Source: Allacma fusca
Taxonomy: Eukaryota; Arthropoda; Collembola; Symphypleona; Sminthuridae
Length of the DNA: 64,000 bases
Assembly: GCA_947179485.1 (NCBI GenBank)
Contig: OX359246.1
Coordinates: 2,046,001-2,110,000, forward strand
Reading direction: 5' to 3'
The notes under the pieces were generated by a model. That model ran no database searches. It was not told where the DNA came from and was given only the letters and a program-made list of their open reading frames with translations. Below are positions 54,901 through 64,000 of the stretch, piece after piece. The position numbers and the translations under genes were made by a program. The stretch's first letter is position 1. Each line of letters opens with the position of its first letter.

Positions 54901-56224
54901 CAATAATGATTTTAAATTTAATTGTTCTTGTTATTTTCCCGGTACAAGAACAAATTGTTCCAACTTCAGCTCCTGCAATGAAATATTAAATACAGCTAAT
55001 TGAGAGTTTATGCATGTATGTATATATAGATAATAGATACTGAGTTTATGGTATGATATTTAAAACTTATACTATTTTTGTCACTGTTATTTTTATAAAT
55101 TATTGCCTTGGTTTCATTTTCGAATGTTACAATTATGGCACATATTTTTTTAATTAGATTATATCTGTACAAACGAGTCAAAATAATTGGACGGGATTTG
55201 TTTGCGACACTATACGGCAGAGTTGTAAACCGACCATACTCATGGCAAACATTCCAAAATGTATTTCCTTTTAATTTTTTGTTTTTTATCCGGATCATTT
55301 TTTCAGAGATTTCGGAGTATCTACATCTCGATCACAAAGACCTGGAATCGAATTACAATTATTATGATCTACAAGGTAAATTCATACCAACCAATATTCC
55401 GAAATCCTAGTCGAAATTTGGCCCGGGCATTTAATTTCACCCATATTTTCACCAATATCAAGAATTTTTCAAGAAATCATCGTATACTTATGGACCCTCA
55501 GGGCAAATTACCCAAGATGAATTTTCCATATAAATTATAAAAAATGTTCAAATTTAAAAAAAAAATTGAAACATCGTGGTATTCGAAGTGTATTAAGTTT
55601 TGATGAGGAGATCGTATCTATAGGACTAATTGGAGGATTGAGAATTTTCTTCATTATCCCTTCTATATGCAGTAGGGAGATAAAAAGCTTTGGGTAATTA
55701 GTAATAATTAATTTACTTCACTTTTCGCCAATATGTGAACAGGATGAAATTGAAAATACTCGTACTGAATCACATTTGTCAAATTTGTATTTTCTAGAAA
55801 AACTGCCTGGGATTTTGTAAATCATTCAAATCCCAAAGGTATGGTTCCTTCCAGTAAAATAAAACTTTCTAAGGTATATAGACTTCTAATACCACTGCAG
55901 AACTGCACGTTGCATTGCATGTCAAACTAAATGTTAAAACCTTATGTATTTATACACGCTTATTCAATATGTAGTTATTAGAATTCTCGAAGGATTGAAT
56001 GCTTGTGTGCATTATTGACTGGGTGTAATCCGGGAAAGAATAATCCGGAACTGAAATTTACCTGAAACAATAAACTTAAACCCTGCAATGTAAACATGCT
56101 GACGTGGATAGAGCTCATGTAAAAATATCAGTGGTCCCAAATGAATATTTATTCTAAAATGTTTCACACAGCATTTAAAGTTCATTAAATGACTGTAGCT
56201 AAAATTTCTCTTATTCCGTACAAC
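51973..56224. other. GR4-IR2 divergent spacer
   Basis: No gene I can support. The GR4 side (52000-52800) matches upstream DNA of the other GR copies; the IR2 side (55860-56180) matches, inverted, the DNA upstream of IR1. Between them, about 53835-53905 and 54005-54065 are imperfect direct repeats (ATGTCCGTACGACAATCC / CTACAAGATTTTGTA), with a degenerate hAT-like block at 53640-53835 beside the first. Frames at 54771-55540 show no motif. Confidence 0.5.
53640..53835. repeat. CGGATCGGAT-word block, probable decayed hAT end
   Basis: About 190 bp of variations on CGGATCGGATAC and its complement, the same style as the subterminal parts of the hAT elements in this window. I cannot find paired ends or a target duplication, so only the composition supports the call. 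Confidence 0.45.
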
Positions 56225-56606
56225 ATGAAAAATTACGTTTTTGCGCGATTATTTGCTTTCCTGATCATAATTGTTCGCATTTATAATGTTAACTCATTCA
56301 AATATGAAGACATTTTTGTTTCCCATTTCCTTGTATCATTAGAAACTTGTGAAACTATTTTGATATTCCAAGACAATGTAAGCACTGAGAAACGACACAA
56401 TCAGTGGTTTTCGATCTTAATTTTAGCTAACAGAATCCTTCATCCAGTGCAATTGATAACCCATGAAAAATTTCTACCATTAACCGTGGACACGAAATTG
56501 GGCAAATATAACTGTAAGTTGTATTTACTGGTAAAGGAGCTCAACATGGCTAATGAATACGGCAAAGCCCTTCAAGTTCAGCCCACCGCAAGTGAAATTG
56601 CTAAAG

Positions 56607-57856
56607 TAGTGCCCCTCATGGGTACAGGTGCTACCCGGGTAATTGGGTACAGGTACAGGTAAAGGTAAAAACTGGGTAATATTTTTTGTACCCAAACAGA
56701 ATAGGTAAACTCTGGGTACAAGCCTATTTTACCTAAATATTGGGTACATTTACGGGTAAAGGTACAGGTACAAAGAAAACATGAAACGGTTTTTACCTGA
56801 CAGGAACAGGTACAGCTCCAAAAGTACCTGTACCCGTTCAGAAAATACCTGATTCATAAAAGGTACTTTTTTAAATTATTCAGCAGTATTCCACTGCATG
56901 CTCGTTTCCGTGTCATGAAATGAGATTCCGTATAAACGTGTTCTGGCATTCCACCGACTGACAATTCCAGTTCTTCGATAACTGCTTTAAAATTGAATTA
57001 AAAACTGATCATTATGGCAGGACGTGATAGTGAAGTTAATTTATTAGAACGTAATGGTGATGAAATTGTGGCTTTAATGGACAATGATCCTGCCTCCAGC
57101 ATCTACACGTTCAAAAGTCCAGGATCATTATAGCTGGGATAATGTACAAAAAATGTTATGTGTATACATTGCATGTATGTTCAGTAATCAATTAAAACAT
57201 GATTTTAAGTTTCCAATAACTGAGTCGTGAAATTATGATGTAAACATATCATACATTACATTTATTGTATGCTTTAGAAAACTTTTTAAACGGGATCGAA
57301 CGAACTCCGCCGGGAAATTGATTGAGCATATTGAGAGAATGCACAAATCTATTTCCTTAAGCGAAACAGGCTCCACGAAATCTAACCAGCGTTTGATTTC
57401 AAGCTTTCTTAAATCAAAGGTGAATGGAATGTGAAATCTAAATAAGCACCAAATTTTAGCGTTAAAACCACACGCATAATTGTTCTTTGAAAAAACTCTT
57501 GTCTATAGCCGGAATTTTCCCAGAAGGATCTTGAAGATAAGCTGGTTTTGTTCGTCATTATGACAGATCAACCCTTCGCATTATTGGAATAAATTGTTTA
57601 ACTAATCATCATTAAAAGTACCCGGGTAGGTAATGCAAAGTTCCTAGGTAAAGGTAAAAATTCGGGTACTTTTTGGGTACAGGTAATTTTCAGGAATAGG
57701 TAAAAGTTAAAAAAAAAGGTTTGGGTACAGGTACCTTCATTCAAGTATAAGGTACTTCAAAGAAGGTACAGGTAAAGGTACAACATTTTGAAGTACCCAT
57801 ATTTGGGTATAGGTACAGGTACAGGTACCACGTTTTAGTACCCATGAGGTGCACTA
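56607..57856. mobile_element. hAT element inside IR2, GGTACAGGTAAAGG family
   Basis: Ends TAGTGCCCCTCATGGGTACA and, reversed, TAGTGCACCTCATGGGTACT. Perfect 8-bp duplications TGCTAAAG (56599-56606, 57857-57864), both part of the IR2 coding sequence. Ends of about 200 bp are made of GGTACAGGTAAAGGTA words. A BED-finger relic lies inside. 1250 bp. Confidence 0.95.
57285..57434 (+). pseudogene. hAT transposase BED zinc-finger relic
   Basis: The plus-strand frame FKRDRTNSAGKLIEHIERMH has the second half of a BED finger: basic residues, a small-residue turn, then L..HI...H with both zinc-binding histidines. It goes on as SNQRLISSFLKSK, a common follow-on in hAT transposases. The paired cysteines upstream are not in this frame. 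It stops at 57434. Confidence 0.6.
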
Positions 57857-59441
57857 TGCTAAAGTATCGAAACTTGAGCGGGACTACGTTATCCTACTTT
57901 ACCCTATGAACAGAAAATTCAATATCATGGAATTAAAAATCTTTAAAAGTAAAGTTCGTCTGAAATTCTCACCATATAGAGTATCATTTCCCGAAAATAT
58001 GCTATTTGTTGAATGGGATCCAGATTCCACACGTATCGAAAAAATCTTCATTCTTCATGTTTATTGCACGCGTACACAGGTTTTGTGTCCACAGCGCACG
58101 GTACTCAATAATTTCTTACCCAAGTCCGATACCCTGAATTTGCGATTACATTTCGACACACAGTACAAAAGGTCTTTCCTCCGACGTTATAACTACAATC
58201 GCCATAAAATTTCGCTGGATACATCTGCATCGTACAAGAGGTACCTAGGCGTTAAGTGGTACCAACATATTGAGCGCTTGACATTCAGAGATTACGGGAG
58301 AACCGATGATGTAATCCTGGTAAATGATATTGCTCCTATTTACTTTTCAATCATCAGGTTTTTAAATGCAACCGGTGTCCTAACAGAATATTTAGGGGAC
58401 GATGTAATGGGAGGAATATCTGGAAGTATCTTATTCCCAAAATCACATTCATTGAAATACCAAATGTATTTTACAGAAAATTATGAATATTACAACTTTT
58501 ACTATTTCCAAAATAACACAAAAAGTGCAAAAATAAACCCATTAGCATTCTTTAAGCCAATTGATGGACCAACATGGCTCTGCCTTACGATTTCAGCATT
58601 GATATTGACGCTTATATTAAAATTTTCAATTATTACTTTGGTCAAGCAGCCAATTTTTACAGTTGCGGCTGCTCTTGTTTCTCAACCCAGAACATCATCT
58701 AAATTGGGTTTGTTGATGTTATGGAATTTTGTTGCATTTATACTGAGTAACGTGTACTCCGGGTCTATTGAGAGTCTTCTGGTTTCACCATCGAAGCCAA
58801 AAAGAATAATTGATTTTAAGGATCTATTTGAAAAAGATTACACGCCTCATTTACCTTTATCGCATCAAAATATGCACTTGGTAAGTGACAGATACGTATC
58901 CGGTGTTGTGCCATATGTTGATGGTCTGCGAAATAGAACAAAAATCATGGCTCAATTTCCAAGTATCTGGAACAAGGAGTATTTGGAGTTCTTAATGACA
59001 ACGAGAAAAACCTGCAGTGTTGCAAACAAGTTGGAAGTGCAATTTATGGAGGGGCTTCTCTCGATGCTGAAGCCCAATTTATACTGTTTTGGAGGGATGA
59101 AACCTTTTAACCTCGTACCCATAATTTGGAAATTTTATAATCCACATGCAGCTGTGTTGTATGCTATTGCACATCAGTTTCTTGCCACTGGAGTCATTCA
59201 ATTATTCGAGAATTTTGACAATGCTGCTACATTTACGCTTTTACAACGTGTTATGTTAAAAGACTTTAAAGATGAAGTCGCTCAAAGATCCTTGCGTGCA
59301 TCACATGCCCTTCTGGAACCACTGTCCCTGACTCAAACCAGCATTATGTTTTTTATGTTTGTGCCAATGTTCGCCATTGCTGGATTTTGTCGATTTGTGG
59401 AATATGTGGTCCGAATCAAATATTCATGTAGGAGAATCTAA

Positions 59442-60019
59442 TTGAACCTTCATTGTTTCGATTGTTCAAATCTAGCTTCTTTATTGTCAATGTTTTGTAT
59501 AATGGTTACTCATATAGATATGATTCCCTTTGCATCCGCAAATCCTCCCCAGGATTGCAACATTTTCCGGGAACTCCCTGTGTCACGGAGCAGATTTCAG
59601 GGTTCCAGATCCCAAAATTCCAAAAATATAATATAGAATATAAATATAATTAATCATTCATTGTTTCGTTTGTTAAAATCTAGCTTCTGTATGTAGATGC
59701 TTTTCCTCATCATTGTGTATAGGCCACCCTTTGTGGAAAATAAAAACATTTAATTTATAAAAAAGGAGTATCATAGGTTCAACAACATAAAAAAGTAGAA
59801 TAATACATTAAAATTTAAAGCGTTAAATCTTTACTAAACACCAAAGCAGGCGAAACTAGACTCAGACTCAAATGTAGCCCCATTAGAGATTTGTAATCCA
59901 ACCACAGATGCCTCCGCTATTAACATCAAAATTATCAACAGTAATAATTAAAGGGACTGAAACCCAAATATTGCGTGCAAGGAATGATATTGTAATGAAC
60001 ATTGCAAGTTGCAAATTTT
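59442..60019. other. IR2 3' flank
   Basis: No gene. The first 60 bp match the 3' flank of IR1 (TTGTTCAAATCTAGCTTCTT on both), and a second copy of TCTAGCTTCTGTA follows at 59680, so a small direct duplication is present. Confidence 0.5.
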
Positions 60020-60776
60020 CTATGAACAAACAGCCCTAATGAAGCAAAGGACCCGAATGTTCAAGAGCAAACATAGTGTGACAGTGACAGTTCTTTCTCG
60101 AACTTTTAACTATATATTCATTGAAAATGGAGAAGGGTTCGCTCCTCCCAAATACATATGTATTATTGGGACAAAACACTTGTAGGCGTGTCTCCTTTAT
60201 GCTATCCATGTCAAACTAGATGGAACCAAATAATTGAGTAGCTAGATCCCTCAAATAAAATATCTTTTGTGAAGTACCTCTTATTTCGTTGAACCTGATA
60301 TCTCCTAATGGCTCTGGATTGGCTATATCGTTCCCTCCTTTCATTTCTTCCTATTTTTCCTACACATATTAAATCCGCACGTGCATATTATTACACATGT
60401 ACACCCTTTGATCTAGTTAAAGGTGGTAACACCCGGAGTAGAGCTGGTATTGATACCGCCGCAGAATTTTGATACCTCAAACAGCCTCAATGTCCGCAAA
60501 GCGTCCTCTTACTATTTAAGGAACCCTCCTTAATAAAGCATTATATTGATATCTACGCAATCACAGGCACCCCGAGAATTATCTTCTATTATCTATTTAT
60601 TTTGATGACTTATTAAATGATGCAGACGATAATAATAACCACAAGAGACAAAGCGATAAGGTATACATTACTTTAATCAGATTCTTATCGAGAGATCATT
60701 ACACAAGTTTACATCAAGAGAATTCCGAAAATCAAATGCCATAGGCGTCCTAAATATACATAGAAAGTAATCCTGC
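60020..60776 (-). repeat. Co-duplicated 3' flank of GR5
   Basis: Collinear with 49865-50611. It lacks the older transposon end found just before the corresponding flank of GR3 and GR4. Confidence 0.75.
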
Positions 60777-62161
60777 TCAACCCAACATGAGAAGATCAAG
60801 AGCCCCTTCAAAAATACTCTTGTACATGGTCAGCACCATGGCGTAATCCACGTAGTAGTACTCCCCCACCCCAATACTTATGGGTTGTAAGGACGTCAAA
60901 GTCTTTCTGAGATCCGGGGCATTATGAGCCCTCCGCCTCCAACTTTCCAGCACACTCTCCGATCTGGACCGGATTTTCGAGAAGACAATGAAAACAGTAA
61001 ATAAATAGTACATGTCCAAGAATGCCCCGCCCATCATCGCATATCCAAGTACCCCATCCATTCGGATAGCCCCGTAAATACAGTAGGTGGCCATAACTAT
61101 GTAGGTCCACTCGTTAGAGGGCAGCACGATTGGACTGTAGATATGCATCGCCTTGGCATGAATCACTTGGAGCGCTCTGTAGTTTTGTATGAACTCGGCT
61201 GGAGAGCGAAGAACCTCCGTTGTGGTGTAGTCTCCCCCATTCCCATCCGAAATTCTGGAATTAAATAATTAATAACCTAAAAATACATGCTTTTTTGACA
61301 AAATTTTAAAATTCAATTCAAAAAATACATATAATACAAATATCCCTGCAGAAGCATTCTTGTTGCAATTCAAATACTTACTCCAGCTCCTTCAAAATGT
61401 ACATTATCGAGAAGAGATACTCCAGTCCGGGAAATAAGTACACGCACTGATTGACGCAGAACGCAGACATAAACAATGATATCACAATCGCTTGAATCAC
61501 AGCCAATGGGTAGTGAATCCAATTCGGTAGGTCAAAGGTCCCAGTGAGTAGGACGGGGATCTGGGGATAAATCAACGTTATCACTGGAATGGTACTGAAT
61601 ACAAAAAACTGTAAATAAAACAAACTGGCAGCGTAAGCACCACTCATGTCATGTTTCCTTGAACGTTGTCGTTCCAGCTCCTCCTGTAGTACATACTTTT
61701 CTGTACCAAAAGACAAAAGACAATAATAAGAACCAAATGTTAGAAAATGGGTCACAATTTATTGCTAATTTCAATGAAAACATCCTACCTTGAAACTGTT
61801 CACCATACTCAATGAAATCATATGTAAAGCTCGGCATCTCATCCCTGGCTCTGTAGTAGTTGAGGTACAAGGACAGAGGAAAAATAATTGCGCTGAAAAA
61901 TAGCATGGAAAGAATGTAGAAAGTAAAATCCTCCTTCGAACCCTCAGATTTTTGAGACAACTGCCAGGCTCGGAGGGCACACCATACAACACCTACCACA
62001 TTATAAAACGTGTTCTCATAAAACCGAAAAAGCCGAAACTTATTTTGTGTGGGTTGAACACGTTGTTTCTCTTTGGAGTCCCACTCAAAAGGGATTATGT
62101 AGAACCAGATTCCCATTGCGTAACCCCGGAATAAATATTTTCTCGCTATTGGCCCCAACAT
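60777..62161 (-). CDS. Seven-transmembrane GR-like chemoreceptor GR5, three exons
   Basis: Exons 62161-61789, 61700-61382 and 61254-60777, 389 aa, no interruptions, the same splice phases as its sisters. It is nearest to GR3 and GR4 in sequence, but its third exon begins EISDGNGGDYTTTEV, mixing features of both groups. Distinctive residues include the start MLGPIARKYLF and the fourth helix WIHYPLAVIQAIVISLFMSA. IR2 lies just downstream in the opposite orientation (tail to tail, 1.3 kb between stops). Confidence 0.78.
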
Positions 62162-64000
62162 TTTTACAATTATGAATTCTGATGTGTCTATGCGGGTTTA
62201 TTTTTAGTCGTGTGAGAAATAGTGGATTTAATTCTAAAAGGAGCTTTACCACTGGGGCAAAGTAAGAGCAGTATCCGTGTCTCTTACCTCGGTAGATACT
62301 TACCTACCTACATACAACATAGGTGTACTTACATTGTACTAAAAGGCTTCACTAGTAAATTGTAAATCTAGGTCACGTTTCATGCTTCGTTAAGGAGATA
62401 CCAGAAATATGCACAAAAACAAGGACCTAAATGTGTCAGGTGTTTAATAAGATGAAAATTCAAACCATTTTATCTAGCTAAATGTATATTTATGTACATA
62501 CGTGCATAATGTATTATTGTGTGTTTCATATCGCGTGCTATGTAAGGAAACCGTTTTAACACGTCGTCTTTACCATGAATAAATGAAAACCCTGGAAATT
62601 AATGCGTGACGGAGGACATTGTAGGCCAGTGGGCTGAACTATGGATCACAGGTACAAGCAAATATAATTGTTTATAAATGAATGCTTGTTTTAAAAGATA
62701 TGCCTACATGTTGAAAATGCTTTTTTTAATTTTTAAAGATGATTTTAACTTAAGAAACTACTATAATAATAAGTACGTATAAAGGTATATCATTTTAACG
62801 CTCTCTGAAAGTATCAAAAAACAAATCCTAACGCTGAGATAAAGCAGTTAATTAAAGAACGCCAAAGCCCTGAAGTTAGGGAAAATAAAATTGCAGATAA
62901 TTGAAATTACAATCCCTAATTTTATTTCTGGCCGCGAATTTCTCTTGGATTGCAAATGACAGTTATTTCCCTGGGTTTAAAAAAATATAAAGTTTCTTTA
63001 GCCTCGTCTGTTATTTCTAGAGCTGGTCCCAGAAATGTTCTATAATATAGAGAATATTAGACACCTTATGCTTTCCTTCCTATTATTAATTTTATCCTTT
63101 TCCGTGGAGATGTTCTCATGGAAATACATGATTAACTAAATGGCAATTAGTACTCAAATAGAGAAAGAATTTCCATTCTGAATTGAAATACATCAGCTAA
63201 ACTGCTAGTCTTATTCAGACTCTGTGTAATTATGCATGCAATTATAAACGTTAAAAATGATGATAATTAAATATATTTGATACCCATCTGAAAATTGTTA
63301 TTGATAAGAGAATTTTGATCAATTCAAACGTCAGGTATAGATAATTACTTAATTGCTTACAAAAAATTTGCAATTTTGTAATTTATTTAAAAAATAGTTA
63401 ACTTGTGAAATTCGTTTTCAAATTGCCGAAGCACTTGTTTTGATGCTCTTTTTAGACAATTCGTTTTTACTTCATATGACTATTTGCGAAAAACAATTTG
63501 CACTTTGCGACAAGAATTGGCGAGAGTATTCGCCCATTTTTTCCAGCACAAAATTCCGTCCAATCCCGAAATCTCGGGAGGCCCGTCCCGATCATAATCC
63601 CAGTCTTAAAAGAAATGTTCCAAATTCCACTTTAAATAACAGAATCTTTAATATTAGAGAAAGTTGACTTTAAAAAGTATTCACATATAGAATGAAAATT
63701 TTTAAACGGAACAATTCCCATACGTATTAATTTTTACAGAAATCTTCGGAACAAAAAACATCTTCCGATTCCGTCCTGAAATAACATGGGGACACAATTT
63801 TTGTCCCGAAACTGTCCCCATCCCGATCCCGTCACGAACAGAAGCCCTACGACACAGTCGTACATAGTTTACAACTTCATAGGTGCGTTAGTCCCTTTCA
63901 CTTTACAATAAAGTTTTTTCGTTAATTCGCAAGCATTTATTTACTTCGCAAAAAATTACAACCGATTTCGAACATTGACTCGCTGACGTCCGTAAAGGCA
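62162..64000. other. GR5 upstream flank, to the window edge
   Basis: No gene. Collinear with the GR3 upstream flank after the LTR element (46450-47320). A 300-bp insertion absent there lies at 63540-63845. Confidence 0.55.
63540..63845. mobile_element. Insertion of CCCGTCCCGA-word type, hAT-like but ends unclear
   Basis: The DNA between GAGTATTCGCCC and ACGACACAGTCGTACA has no counterpart in the paralogous flank at 47145-47170, where these words are almost adjacent. It contains ATCCCGAAATCTCGGG / CCCATCCCGATCCCGTCACG words at both ends, in the style of the other hAT families. The right end, reversed, reads TAGGGCTTCTGTTCGTGACG; I find no matching left end. Confidence 0.5.

Larger units (their letters stand above)
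56225..59441 (+). pseudogene. Ionotropic receptor IR2, split by a hAT insertion
   Basis: The gene starts at ATG 56225 (MKNYVFARL, matching IR1) and is open to the insertion at 56606. After the element it resumes at 57857 in the same frame and runs to TAA at 59441. Removing the element and one copy of its 8-bp duplication gives a continuous frame colinear with IR1. All membrane segments are conserved (WLCLTISALILTLILKF; LLMLWNFVAFILSNVYSGSI). No other lesion is visible, so the gene was probably functional until the insertion. A plausible splice around the element (GTAGTG to TTTTAG) would run into a TGA. The C-terminal end differs from IR1 (FVEYVVRIKYSCRRI). Confidence 0.85.

Overview
The window is eukaryotic, AT-rich and dominated by transposable elements. 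Its host genes are chemosensory. Short phase-conserved introns with GT..AG ends, an intronless ionotropic receptor (IR) family, divergent seven-transmembrane gustatory-receptor-like (GR-like) proteins, an R2-clade LINE, a Ty3/Gypsy LTR element and many hAT and pogo-type DNA transposons point to an arthropod. A springtail is my best guess, but that is inference; no marker here proves it.

Layout, left to right. 1-7000: a pogo-like MITE, a decayed R2-like LINE on the minus strand, a second TA-flanked MITE and a 1.3 kb minisatellite. 7431-9359 (minus): intact IR gene IR1. 13334-14706 (plus): intact three-exon receptor GR1. 14.9-23.5 kb: LINE relic, an unclassified TIR element, a GR relic and two hAT elements, each carrying a nested TA-flanked MITE. 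23847-24836 (plus): an intronless rhodopsin-like GPCR. 25-28.2 kb: three hAT elements, one nested. 28707-29861 (minus): GR pseudogene GR2. 31.4-33.3 kb: two nested hAT elements, one with a recognisable hAT dimerisation-domain relic. 33342-34714 (minus): intact GR3. 36195-46428: a complete Ty3/Gypsy-type LTR element in minus orientation with identical LTRs. 47.7-48.1 kb: LINE relic. 50612-51972 (minus): intact GR4. 56225-59441 (plus): IR2, a paralogue of IR1 split by a 1250-bp hAT element with perfect 8-bp target duplications. 60777-62161 (minus): intact GR5.

The four intact GR-like genes have the same three-exon structure (373, 319 and 478 bp, 389 aa). IR and GR genes stand head to head twice, IR1/GR1 and, inverted, GR4/IR2, so the locus grew by tandem and inverted segmental duplication that carried flanking DNA along. 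Transposons inserted later can be dated relative to the duplications by empty sites in the sister copies.

The most unusual item is inside the LTR element. On the strand opposite gag-pol, just inside the 3' LTR, lies a possible three-exon gene for a 121-aa cysteine-rich protein, with GTGAGT donors, strong pyrimidine-tract acceptors and a reading frame held across both introns. The second is a set of hAT families, each with its own degenerate short-word subterminal repeat, several nested in one another.
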